A DNA stretch of 64,000 bases from Diphasiastrum complanatum (Eukaryota > Streptophyta > Lycopodiopsida > Lycopodiales > Lycopodiaceae): the NCBI GenBank assembly GCA_029204225.1, contig CM055095.1, forward strand, positions 12,819,318 to 12,883,317, given 5' to 3'. Every line of letters starts with the position of its first letter. The stretch's first letter is position 1. The position numbers and the translations under genes were made by a program. Below the pieces are notes generated by a model, which had not been told where the DNA came from, did no database searches, and saw nothing but the letters and a program-made list of their open reading frames with translations. Below, piece after piece: positions 1 through 10,589 of this stretch.

Positions 1-405
1 CCTATCGAATATCTTTCTTAAAAGTTTTTGGAGACAAGCAACACCACCTGATTTTGGTCTACATTTGTGATTTCAAGCTACATTTGTACGAGTCCATTTT
101 GGGCGAAGCTAGTAAGTTGGAAGATGTTTCCAACTACAGTATCTAGAAAAATCAGCAACTTAAACTATGTTGTCGATTTAATTTCTGAAGTGTATGATAG
201 CCCATGCTCTACTTGTGCGATAAAAAAAAACAAATAAATTGACTTTTCTAATATTCGAATTAAGGGGAAAGATATCGTATTTAAAGGCATATTAGAAAAG
301 TTGTGTTCACAACTTTTGTTAGAACACCATGAACATTGTGTCAATTAGAAGTAGTAATGAAGTACCATTCAAAGAGATTCATTGGATCAAACAGAAAATA
401 CTCAC
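1..405 (-). other. Intron 2 of CK2 beta (partial, runs off left edge)
   Basis: On the minus strand the exon ending at 406 is followed by a consensus donor (GTGAGT, 405 down to 400). I see no further CK2 beta coding homology between 405 and 1, so the rest of the gene must lie beyond the left edge. The stretch is AT-rich and has no other recognisable feature. Confidence 0.7.
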
Positions 406-1852
406 CGTTTGGTACTTCTACGTCCAAAATCAGGTCAAGTGCATGATCATAATATGGTACTTGAGTACTAAGGCCACTAAGATTAAAATCATCTTGTATG
501 TATTCCTCGTCGACCTCACAAAAGAACTCGTTTCCTCTTAGTCCACAAAACCAGGTAATCCATGAGGGATCATCTCCATCTGAACCACTTACATCTGATT
601 CTTCTGTATCAGTATCTGAATCTTCGCCTGAAATAAAACCCAAGTCTGTCAGCCGAAATGGGTCCCATCAAACTCAGCACCTGAAATTCACACAATCAAA
701 CCATGAAACCTGACGTTGGATTCTTTGTAACCTGGTAAAGTATAATAAGACCTGTGAGTTTTTTATATTCAAAAAGAGGAAAAAATGAACTAAGCTCACT
801 TCAAAAAATGTGCTAGAGGGTGATATGGAGTTTCATTATGGACTAGACAATGATGTTTGGAGGCCCATTGTTAGGATATAATGGCAAGTCCTCTTGTCGA
901 GCCGTGGTGGCGGCAAGACTAGAGGACGAGTGATTATGTCCTTAGCATGGGCCGACAAACACTTATTATCGTACATAATGTGTGTCACAAAAGTCTAAAC
1001 AAAATTACTGACATGATTTTCAAGATTCTGTCAATGATTACATCTGTAAGGGCTTTGTATTTATTTAATTCCATCCATGAGGCGTATGTATTTTCAAAAA
1101 TCCATTCATGAGGGTTAAGTGATTTCAAGGTTCCATTTATGAGAATTCTGTACTTTGAGGGCTGAAAATCAAAGCCAAACAAATTTGTCTAAAAAAATGA
1201 GGTCCTATAATTATGCCTTAGGTAATAGGTCCCCAAACCCACTCTGGACCGTTGATTCATGGAAGACTTGAGTAAACACACAGTATTGAATCATAGAATA
1301 ATCAATTAGCTACCGAACCACATTATAAAACTAACTACATAACGTTGTCTGGTTGCAACACCTATGTACGAAGGCTATTCTGCGAATGATACCTCAAAAA
1401 ATTTCAACATCCATCCAAGAAATATTCTGTCCAGAGCTTTTAGGGCTTGTATTGTGAGATGGACGAGGAGCTGCATTTAGATATATATACAAGTGAAGCA
1501 CACGATGTGTAAAGAATGACTCTTAGAGCTGCAAACATAATGATGCATTGCCGCCACCACGATACCTACCATCGTCGGGGTACTTGCTCTTTTCATATGC
1601 AGTTCGCGTATCTACATTTGTTGTACGATGGCCGCCCGTTGATGTTGAAGGGACTGAACGATCTTTGTCCTTGTCCTTGGCATTGGCATTGGACCCCTTG
1701 GATGCTGCTGCTGATAGAGAAGCTTTCTCTCGCAAATCATCCACCCGCTTATTGCTAGCATCTGCACCTTCCGCGTAAAAAGCAGCATCGGCTTTACTGC
1801 TTCGACCTCTTCCTTCTGTCACCCTTTGGGGCAAGCTCCTTTCTTTGTACAT
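406..1852 (-). CDS. CKB: Casein kinase II regulatory subunit beta, exons 1-2 (3' part off window)
   Basis: Regulatory beta subunit of protein kinase CK2, which dimerises and holds two catalytic alpha subunits in the tetrameric holoenzyme. Exon 1 is 1852-1570: ATG at 1852, start MYKERS, basic and low-complexity plant-type N-terminus of 94 residues ending in a KDKDKDR stretch and YPDD. Exon 2 is 627-406. The donor G|GTAGGT at 1570/1569 and acceptor TTTCAG|GC at 628/627 join in frame to a Gly codon. Exon 2 encodes the family hallmark: an acidic phospho-acceptor run ([19 protein letters not shown]), then [24 protein letters not shown] and [16 protein letters not shown]. Exon 2 ends at a GTGAGT donor. 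The zinc-finger and C-terminal half (roughly 110 residues of a usual 280 or so) are not in the window. No stops or frameshifts in what is visible. The N-terminal exon is poorly conserved in the family, so exon 1 rests on start motif, phase and position. Confidence 0.9.
628..1569 (-). other. Intron 1 of CK2 beta
   Basis: A 942-bp intron bounded by GTAGGT (1569-1564) and TTTATTTCAG (ending 628) on the minus strand. Ordinary AT-rich sequence without recognisable coding content. Confidence 0.75.
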
Positions 1853-1900
1853 ATCCTCGGTCGGAACTTGTTACCTTCAGCCCTATCCTTACCTTTCCTT

Positions 1901-1919
1901 CCCTTCCCTTCCCTTCCCT
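1901..1919 (-). promoter_or_regulatory. G-quadruplex-type tract upstream of CK2 beta start
   Basis: On the gene's sense strand four GGG runs are separated by AA (plus strand shows CCCTT repeated four times), about 50 nt upstream of the ATG. This fits the G3N2 pattern for a parallel quadruplex and would lie in the 5' UTR or core promoter. Function is inferred only. Confidence 0.4.
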
Positions 1920-2129
1920 TTAACTATCTACTACTGCACCATACCCAAGTCATTCCCCCCATTCTCCTACTCGCACGCGCGCACGCACGCAGCGTCAGGT
2001 AATTTGACAGCAATAGCAAAAATCTAGCAGCTCAAAAGGAAGTAAAATCAGATCCTCCTCCTGGGCTTTGGGCTTTGGTGCTGTCGGAGCAACTAAACGG
2101 GAAAGATGATCCTCAATGCTCATAGAGAA

Positions 2130-2320
2130 TGTGAAAAAGGAAGAGAGAGAGAGAGATGATACATGTAAAGGCCCGCCTGCCTGAGGATAAGGGGCGGGCC
2201 TACTGGACGGCCATAGCCGGAGCTTGGAAGAGATCTTTACGCTCTAAAATAAAAAAAGAAGAAGAAAAAAAGTAGAAGAAGAAGAAGAAGAAGGAAAAAG
2301 AAAGAAGAAGAAGCGAGAGG
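2130..2320. repeat. GA/GAA-rich low-complexity tract
   Basis: A short GA run near 2140-2156, a GC-rich stretch (2165-2225), then imperfect AAG/GAA repeats from 2250 to about 2315. It lies in the likely promoter region of the minus-strand CK2 beta gene. Confidence 0.7.
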
Positions 2321-2329
2321 GGGCGCATG

Positions 2330-4110
2330 CACACATACGTATGTGAGGTGTGGTGTGCCTTAAAAATTGGGGCTTTATGTGATTGTCCTTTGTTTAATTA
2401 AGGCATGTCCAAGAAACATTGTTTGGACCTTAGGGTGGGTTTCCATGGTCTCTTATTGCCCATTTTTCTCTGTCATAACTCAACATGACTTCAAGGTTCT
2501 CATGTTTAGAGAATGGCTTGAAGATCCCGGGTGTTACATCGCAAAGGGCCTTTGCCACCTCATCGCATCACGTGATGGAAACTCAGACCAAGTCCAAAAA
2601 ACCAATGACTTGCACTCTCTCTCACTAAAGGTCCATCGTTGGATGCCCACCTGGCATGTACTACTTGTGCATATTCTAGTGAAAAGCGGGAGATTGGTGC
2701 TTCCACCACTCCCCACTCTTGGATCATTGTAACACCTTGACTCCTTGTGACGATGCAAGATAGGCTACTCCATTGAGACTTGCAATAAGAGCCTAATAAA
2801 TTGAAATGTTGTAGAATAAGGTCAAGCCACACTTCCTTTGGATTGAACTATTAAAAATATGTATATGTTCTCATCTTTCAATGATTATTGTGAAGTTTTA
2901 AAAGAAAACTTGTGTAAGTAAAATTTCATAACCAAAGCACGTGACATACATTTAACTTTACCAAATACATCATGTCAAAATTGCATGGCATACAACCTTG
3001 AACATTCGATTTTCACTTTGGCAAAGAGTCGAGACTCATGAGCATTGGTGCTACTTTTGATGCACCCCGTTGGAATCTTACCTATTAGAATGATTGATGG
3101 AGTGAGGCTATGATTACCACCTCAAATTAACAAATCTTTCTTGACCCAGCTAATTGAAATGCCACTCCTAACAATATGCATTAAAAAAAAAATTCTATTG
3201 TAATTTTTTTTCACCAACAGTTATTGAATTGGAATCAAGATTAGCACTCCTCATCTCAAACAAATGAAATGAAGTTCTAACCAACTCACCACTTACTAGA
3301 AGACATATCATTAATATATTTGAAAGGTCAAAGTGCTTTTAATAAAATTTTTCAGTCACTTCCAAATTAACATCTGCTACTAGATAATCTTTCACTATTG
3401 GCAGGCATGTGGGGGGAAGAGCTCGGGCTTATTTATTAGAGATACATGTTATAGATTAGTTAAAATATTTTCTAGTTAATGCATCTTTTGAACGAAGTGG
3501 ATGGGATTCAATATCGCGCTAACGACAAATGCACTTCACGAGCTAGGGAAGCAAGACGATATCAATGCAAGGGAGAGCCAAAGCCATAACCTACGAGCCC
3601 ACAACTACTCCAACCTACATTAGTAATCATTTCTCTTGACTTAGATAAGATAATTGTCACCTATGTTCAAGATATTTGTTTCCTTTGGAAATTATAGTGA
3701 TCTATGTAGTTCAAACAACTTATAATCTCCATGCGCGGCATTTGCACACTTTTTAATTATATTTTGCAAGCCTCCTTCTAGCAAAGTGTCATGCAATGGC
3801 CCATATGTTCAAGGATTACAAAAATTCCATGTGTGCCACTCATCCTAAAGGCCATTGGAAAGGCATCCCCAAAGAATCTTTGAAATTTGTGATCGTAGGT
3901 ATCATATGATCCTTATGGCCAATAAGTATTTTTTAGGTAAAGAATAAATTATGCACCAGTCTGGAAAATCAATTTTTCATTAAGAATATCTTGTGAATAC
4001 AACACACCACTAATTTGGCTATAATCTTGAATTTTGGTCCACTTGTATGTCACGAGGGCTCTATCTAACTTAAAAAGACCCAAACCACAAGTAAATTTCT
4101 ATGGAAACAC
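2330..4110. other. No identifiable gene (AT-rich)
   Basis: Short open stretches on both strands show no family resemblance I can name. One copy of a recurring motif (GTCCATCGTTGGA) lies at 2630-2643; see findings. The stretch just left of 4115 may be the leader of a minus-strand copia element because of the primer-binding-like site there. Confidence 0.4.
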
Positions 4111-4114
4111 CATT

Positions 4115-4126
4115 GCTCTAATACCA
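4115..4126 (-). promoter_or_regulatory. LTR-retrotransposon primer binding site-like sequence
   Basis: Read on the minus strand this is TGGTATTAGAGC followed by AATGGTG, one base from the TGGTATCAGAGC initiator-tRNA-Met primer site typical of plant copia elements. It implies a minus-strand element leader running left from here. No matching gag was found to the left, so it is probably an orphan remnant. Confidence 0.5.
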
Positions 4127-4279
4127 AAATAAAATTGATGGGAACTATACGCAATTATGTGTATAAAGATTGTTAAGTGTAGATCCTTAAGATCTTGTTG
4201 CATGTGCCAAAAAGGAGTATTGTGGAGCCAAACTACCCAACCAAGCAGAAAGTGACTGTGAGAAACGAATGGAAGTCAC

Positions 4280-5310
4280 TCAAAACACAGTTCCAAATGG
4301 CAAATCCTTCACGAATGAGATTTTGAGGACTAATAGGCATTTTCATGGAAGAAAATTAAGACATCAAATCATTTTTCACGCAAATCAAGGAGTTGCAAAA
4401 CTAGTTGACCATAATTGGTGAACCTATAAGGGATTTGGAACTAGTTCACATGGCAATAAATGGTCCAAAAATTTCCAACTGTTTGCAAGTAGCATTGCAT
4501 CAAGAGAGAGGCTACCGACATTCGAAGATCTTCATGGTATCCTATTATAGGAAGAATAGAAGTGAGAGGTGGTGAAATCTTGACAACCCTCATCAGATGA
4601 TCAAGCAATGCTAGCCAAGGGGAAGAACAAGTTTAAGAAACTCCCAAATAAATCAAATGTGACTGATGATGATGAAGAATGCTCATCATGCAAGAAAAAG
4701 AAGGGTAAGTCTTTCTATTGGCAAAAACCTAGAGATTGTTGCAAAAAGAAGGCCGATATCAAGAAGGGCAAGATGAAGTAGTTGAGTAATCTTGTTGAAG
4801 AAGACCTTGATAGTGACAATGGAGATCAAAGCATGTCATTTGCAACTGCATTGGCATTGGTATGTGGATTCAGAAGAAACTAGACATATGACAAGCAACA
4901 AATCTTGGTTTAAGAAGTTGGAGCTAACCAATGATGGAGATAGAGTTTCAAAAGCAAATGGTAATGAGTGCCAAATCCATGGCATTGAATTCAATTTCAT
5001 GATGGACAAGTGAAGGTAATTTAAAATGTTTTGTATGTTCATGGGCTACAAAAAAATCTTTCATAAGTTAAAAGTATAATTCAACAACTAAAAATGTTAG
5101 ATCAAGGATATGAAACAAGGTTTCATGATGATTGTTGATGGGTTTCGTGGTAAGATTTGTGGTTTGCACAAGTTAAATGTTGTTGTCTCAAAGGGCAATG
5201 CATTGGCATCAACGTCAATATCTCAAGGCCACTTGTGGCATAGACACCTAAGGCATTTGAACTTCAAAACCTTGAGGCTACTTTGCAAGCTCAAGATGGT
5301 GACAAGTCTG
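4280..5310 (+). pseudogene. Ty1/copia gag to GAG-pre-integrase relic, left part
   Basis: Decayed plus-strand copia polyprotein. About 4380-4560 resembles copia gag (hinge before an LPTFEDL-like motif). 4650-4770 is a lysine-rich degenerate zinc-knuckle region. 4845-5010 has the protease/GAG-pre-integrase motif W.VDS...RHMTSNKSWF. 5110-5300 has the GAG-pre-integrase box LWHRHLRHLNFK followed by LLCKLKMV. Several frameshifts and stops. Homology stops near 5310, where the minus-strand copia begins, and resumes at about 7217 with integrase, so the element was split by insertion. Confidence 0.8.
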
Positions 5311-7216
5311 TCGAAAATCGTGCAACGGAGGCTCGGTTGCTCAAAGCGTAGGCGCGTAGGAACGGAAACGCAACAGTTAGTAGCAGAAATATTCAAGTTG
5401 AAGAATTCATACAGTTTGCACAAATGAACGATGCAGTAGTGAGACAAAAATTGCACAATGAAATATCAACAGTGAGTACAATGGCTTGAAGTAATAACTT
5501 CAGCTTGCTGAGCGTGATAATGTTGGCTACAAATAACTCTTATTGAAACTGAATTTTCAAAAATTAAATTTACGTAGTTTGTTTCAGCTAATATAGAAAT
5601 TTACAAGAGAGGAAATATCTTACAAGCCTTTGAGGCTATTTATGCCAGTCTTTGCATATGTACAAAAAGTTGGTAACCGTCAACCGCCTTTGGGATATTT
5701 GTTTGTCCCAGCTGTTTTTAGGGTTACTCATCCATTGGTGAAGTTGGTCAGCATAAATGCGAAAAAGACGAAAGTGCCTAAAAATGATTTCTAAGGTATT
5801 CTGGCCACTTGGCCCGTGTGTCGCATTTTTCGCTAAGGAGCGAAAAAGGCGAAAAAGATGAAGGTGCCTAAAAATGATTTTTCTGACATAGAAAATCTTA
5901 AAGGGGAGAAGGCCAAAAAATATGTTGTTGGCCTTCGATTTTTCAGGATGCTCATTACTTGAACGATTTGTTTTAAGGTTGAGCATAATAAATCTAACAG
6001 TCTCCCTTAATGTGGATCCTGAAAAACTTTGATCTTCAGATTTAACATATCGTTAAATCTGAGATGTTGCTCCTTTGATAGAGCTTTGTGAAGTAATTTG
6101 TTGTCATGTAATTTGTAGAAGTTGGCTTGCTGACTGAAGGCAGGTCTTGTACTACATTCTGAACTGACATTTGCTGAATACTGTTGTAGTAGATGGCCAA
6201 GTCTGAAATGCCACAGATAATCAGTTGATTCAGAAGTGGCAATGTGAAGAGCTTGACTGTTAGAAGAATAGCAGTGGCTGAATTTGTAAAGATATCCGCT
6301 TCTTCTTCCGTAGGCTAGACCTTTCGGGATTTGTCAAGGATTGTGTAGCCTTCTATATCGAATTCGACCCTCCAACCTAAATCGGTGATTCTACTAACTG
6401 AAAGTAGATTCTTGGTTAGATTTGGAACGTGGAGAATGTTGGACAGCAACTTGACTTCACGCTTTTTAAATTCAACCCTGACTGTTCCTTCACCTTTGAT
6501 TGAATACGATGAGTTGTCTCCAAGTTGCACAACTCAAGAGTGGGTAAACGACTTGTAGTCTTTGAACCAGTCGCGATGGTGAGTCATGTGTTGAGTTGCT
6601 CCGGAGTCTAGATACCAGGAATCAATATCCTGTTGTTCTCCGACTTTGGTCATGAAAGCTGCTTTGTCTTCTTCTTCTTGTTGTTGCTGATTTGAGTGAC
6701 TGGCTATAGCACCATGTGCTTGTTGTTGGAACTACTTCTTCTTTTCATTGTTGTACTTCAAAGTTCGGCAGTCCTTGATTTCGTGACCAATCCTCTTACA
6801 GTATCTGTAGAATAGTTTCTGCACAGGTTGGAATGATGAAGAGCTTGAATTCGATCTTGAACCAAAATTTGGTCCAAACTGCATGTTGCTCTTTTTGTCA
6901 ATAGAGCCTGACATTGTAGATCTCTTGGATCTAAACTTCTGATTTTTTGAATACAGAGCTTGAGGATCCAATCCTGAGCCTGAGGAGGATGTTGATCTTC
7001 TGATTTCTTCTTGTAGGAGCAACGAGATTACTCTTGATAGAGTAAGGTGCTCCTGGGTAGAAATTGCCATTACCCAATTTTCATAGGCTTCAGGTAGACT
7101 CGATAATAGAGTCATGAGTGCATCGGAATCTTCTATGACTGAGCCTATTGCAGTCATCTACTCCATGAGATTTTTGAAAGTGTTGAGGTGACTCGAAAAA
7201 CTATCTTCTTCAAACA
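5311..7216 (-). mobile_element. Internally deleted minus-strand Ty1/copia (gag-protease-LTR) inserted in a copia relic
   Basis: Reading leftwards: gag from about 7216 (FEEDSF, then MTAIGSVIEDSDALMTLLSSLPEAYENWVMA read in pieces), LTLSRVISLLLQEE, a knuckle region (YCKRIGHEIKDC, first Cys replaced), then YLDSGATQHMT (protease/pre-integrase region, near 6600), GAG-pre-integrase to about 6060 (YLWHFRLGHL in a shifted frame). The sequence then goes directly into a polypurine tract (AAGGGAGAC) and a 3' LTR start (TGTTAGATT, first base 5999). Integrase, RT and RNase H are absent, so this copy is an internal deletion derivative. The LTR runs left to about 5320 and contains a possible TATA motif (CATAAATAG). 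No 5' LTR is visible at the right end. Confidence 0.75.
6732..7216 (-). pseudogene. Copia gag (UBN2-like) fragment
   Basis: Nucleocapsid/gag segment of the minus-strand copia. It shows the LPxxYxxWV and LTLSRVISLLLQEE motifs typical of copia gag, then a Ser-rich linker and a CCHC-like motif in which the first Cys reads as Phe/Tyr (FYRYCKRIGHEIKDC). A TAG interrupts the frame near 7158. Confidence 0.8.
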
Positions 7217-7700
7217 TTTTGAGGTTGAAGGGTGTGTACTAGGCAATTTACATATGGAGAATTTCAATAAGGAATGGGTAACAAAGGCAAAACAGGTGCA
7301 TGAACTAGTGTACTCATATCTATGCGGACCAATGAAGGTAATGTCGATTGGTGACGCCTTTTGCTTTTTGACTTTCATTGATGACTACTCAAGGAATACT
7401 TGGATCTACATAATTAGAGAGAAGTCCTGTACATTTGGATGCTTCAAGAACTTCAAAGCATTGGTGGAGAACCAATCGAGTACCAAGATCAAGGTGCTCA
7501 GATCTAATCGTGGTGGTGAGTATTGATCCGTAGTTTTTATTAATTTTTGCAAAGAGCATGGAATCTAACAACAGTTTGCACAGGTTGATACACCTCAATT
7601 GGGGAAGCTGAGAGAAAGAATCACATGATTGCTGAAGCTGCTAAGGCATTGACTATGAGGAGACATTCACTCTCATAGCCAAATGGAATACACTTCATAT
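7217..7700 (+). pseudogene. Copia integrase core fragment, right part of the split plus-strand element
   Basis: Continues the relic interrupted at 5310. Recognisable: HMENFNKEW, VHELVYSYLCGPMKV (first catalytic Asp region lost: D reads as Y/S context), FLTFIDDYSRNTWIYIIREK, FKALVENQSSTKIKVLRSNRGGEY, then HGI.QQFAQVDTPQ and AERKNHMIAEAAKAL. Stops at about 7526 and further frameshifts. The family matches the fragment at 41.9-42.6 kb closely by eye. Confidence 0.85.
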
Positions 7701-9520
7701 GGTTATTGCCTTGGTAACATTGTTTGGATGGAATCTACATCAAATGGACATATAGTTTGTTAACCCTAGCATTCACATTAGTATTAGGACAACTCCATGT
7801 TGTTCCAATCCCTAATAATGCGATTGCTCCCGCACAAATCCACGTGCCTTTAAGAGCAATTTGGTTATCAACTTACCTGACATATTATTAGGCTTCAATG
7901 GAATGCAGGCAAAAAACAATCCTATATGCATTATTCTACGAAGAATGAGCAAATGTCAGAATTGGTTCAATTTTACTTTTTCTGAATGTAAGCAAAGTAG
8001 ACCTAATACCTTACTTTGTAGCATCATATCAATTCCATTACATTATCAATTCCATTCATATAGCTTGTAACCACATCATTGTTTGCAATAACCAAAGCAC
8101 GTTTAAAGCACGAACCTGAATAGTCATTGTAAATGAATCCTGTGAGGAATTCATGATTGTTCAATGACGTCTCCTTCGGAAAACAGTTTTTGACAAATCC
8201 GGGTCTATGTATTGAAATGAGTTTCAGCAAGCCCCATGATAGTGTTACCATAAGAAAGCAAGTTCCTTCTAATCCTATTTTACTCTTATCTTATGATAGT
8301 TTTAGAAGTATATCATTGCATACATCTATTTTTTCTTCAATCAAAGAAGTGTTTGTCATTTGTATACATACCTGGATCGGCAGATTTTGAAGTGTTTCGA
8401 AAATGGATGGAATAGAGTTGAAGATTCAAGTATCAATGATGAGTCATAGCAAAGGCTGTAAACGACATACATTTCATTTGTTATGTAAAAAAGCATTCAA
8501 TATATGAATCGTCATCGAAAACAATCATAAATGTGGTTGAAAAAATAGATAATTGGTCGTTGTCCATCAACAATGGTCTACCAATCAATCATAGCAAAAA
8601 ATGGAAATCGTTTAAAGTTGGTTCATCTGCTCGTATACCATAAGACTAATGCAGAACTCACAAGTATGTGTTGGAAACAATCATTCCAATGTGTTACTAA
8701 AGAGGCATTCCATCGTTGTCTATGCTTCATTATGTGTGCTAAATGGATGCAAACCACCTCAACCAAAAATATGTGCACATATTGTGCAATTTTGTCACAT
8801 TTGGAGCGCGCTATCAACCTGTCCCAGCGTTGTAGAATCGTCAACCAAACTAAAAAAATTTATGCCAATAAAGCAATTCCAAGTATTGCTAAAAAAACAT
8901 CCTATCAGTTCTTTCTGAGGGTCGCGCTTCAAAAGCATTAATCAATATGGAAATACTAGATTAGGAACACAAAGTGTAGCTAAAAAATAGCAGATTGTAT
9001 ATATATGTGGATTGCACTCTAGAACTAGTATCCTTCCACAAATTGTAGTAAAAAAAGCCTTCTTAACTTGTTGTAGACATGGTGAACTACAAAGTAGCAA
9101 TAAGCATAAGGACCATAGCAAAGGATCTCTTATCGTGAGGTATTAGGTAGTTTAATTCATGCAAGCATATGGGCGCCACTGATCAAGCCTCCTCCGAAGA
9201 ATGGAGAGAGGACGAAGAAGAGTCGTGGGAGTGTAGATATAAGTCACTCTTATATAGATTTCACCTTTTCTCTTCCCGTAAGAGATGAGGTTAAGCAAAC
9301 CTACCCAACACATAACTTGTGAAATAAGTAATTATTTTCACCTGTAGAATATTTTAAGATAGATCTTGACCATCCACAACAAAAGTGTTGTTTGAAGGGG
9401 TATTATATATCACCAATATTAAGTGTGAGACCATTGTTCCTCAAGAGAATTAGATGCAACCCAGCATAGCATATACTGATAAATGTCGTAAAATGTAATT
9501 AGGTATCATCCATGAGAGAG
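7701..9520. other. No identifiable gene
   Basis: Moderately AT-rich. The longest open stretches (8024-8251 minus; 8573-8941 plus) show no domain or family motif I recognise and no convincing splice context. Probably old transposon-derived or intergenic DNA. Confidence 0.4.

Positions 9521-9523
<3 letters not shown>

Positions 9524-9609
<86 letters not shown>
9524..9609. repeat. (GA)43 microsatellite
   Basis: An uninterrupted GA dinucleotide run of about 86 bp directly preceding the first copy of a duplicated 345-bp unit. Confidence 0.98.
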
Positions 9610-9612
<3 letters not shown>

Positions 9613-9616
9613 CACT

Positions 9617-9959
9617 TAGTTCCTCTTGACAAAGCAAGACTGAAGCTCTTTAAAGCCTTTATTCATAATCCAACAAGGTAAAGTACAGCTGAAAAGTAAA
9701 ATACAGTACTAGAAAGCACCATAAAGCATAATCACTTTCAAGATGTCCAGCTGATACCTGCCACCATCCCACAAAACAAAACTGCTCAAGTTAGTTCAGT
9801 GAGGAAGACAGGTGTCATAGCTGAACAATAATTGTTTTTCATGTCCAAAAGAAGTTATACTACTTAACAGCTTTGAATAACATTTTAAAACATAGTCCAG
9901 TCTTTCCAAACACACAATGTTTTAGTGATAGGCCAAGTTGTTATATCACCGTATCGAGT
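9617..9959. repeat. 345-bp direct repeat, copy 1
   Basis: Starts TAGTTCCTCTTGACAAAGC and ends near GTATCGAG. It aligns along its length with 10237-10581, with scattered substitutions and small indels. No coding potential seen. The nature of the unit (solo LTR, SINE or plain duplication) is unknown. Confidence 0.85.
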
Positions 9960-10210
9960 ATAAGTAGCCCTATCAGTGTCAATGATAAAAGAATGCATCA
10001 TTACGGCCTTTTTTCATACAACAAATAAGCGTCTGAATAAAATGGTTAGGTGGAGGTAGGAGCTCCCCATAACCCAAAAGAGCAGCATCTTGAAACCACC
10101 CTGTGGACTAAAACATGAAAACAAACCTTTGTTAGCTTATGAACTGGATAAAATGTAGGGATTTAGTACTATCCCAACCAAGGAATAGCCAAAGTTACAC
10201 CACAAGGATG

Positions 10211-10222
10211 CAGAGAGAGAGA
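10211..10222. repeat. Short GA run orthologous to the expanded tract before copy 1
   Basis: A GA run of about five units occupies the same position relative to repeat copy 2 as the (GA)43 tract does to copy 1. Confidence 0.7.
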
Positions 10223-10236
10223 TACACAATTTCACA

Positions 10237-10581
10237 TAGTTCCTCTTGACAAAGCAAGACCAAACCCTTTGAAGCCTTTATTCATAAACCAACAAGGTAC
10301 AGTAAAGCTAAAAAGTAAAATACAGCACAGTAAAGCACCATATAGCATAACCACTCTCAAAACGTCCAGCTAATACCTGCCACCATCCCACAACACAAAA
10401 CCACATGAGCTAGTACAGTGGGGAATACATGTGTCATAGCTGAGCGTTAGTTGTTATCTATGTCCAAAAGAAGTTATACTACTTAGCAACATAAATAGCA
10501 TCTTAAATCATAGTCCAGACTACCCAAACACAAAGACGGTTTTTTAGCAATAGGCCAAGCCCTGCCATTACCGTATCAAGG
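10237..10581. repeat. 345-bp direct repeat, copy 2
   Basis: Second copy, 620 bp downstream of copy 1. It shares the opening TAGTTCCTCTTGAC, a central block about acagcacagtaaagcacc, and the CCGTATCAAG ending. Confidence 0.85.
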
Positions 10582-10589
10582 TGAGTGCC

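Noticed and set aside
8024..8251. Minus-strand open stretch of 75 codons
   Set aside because: Composition is protein-like, but no family, start context or neighbouring exons could be found.
8573..8941. Overlapping plus-strand open stretches, considered as PPR repeats
   Set aside because: The 35-residue PPR periodicity and its conserved residues are not present.
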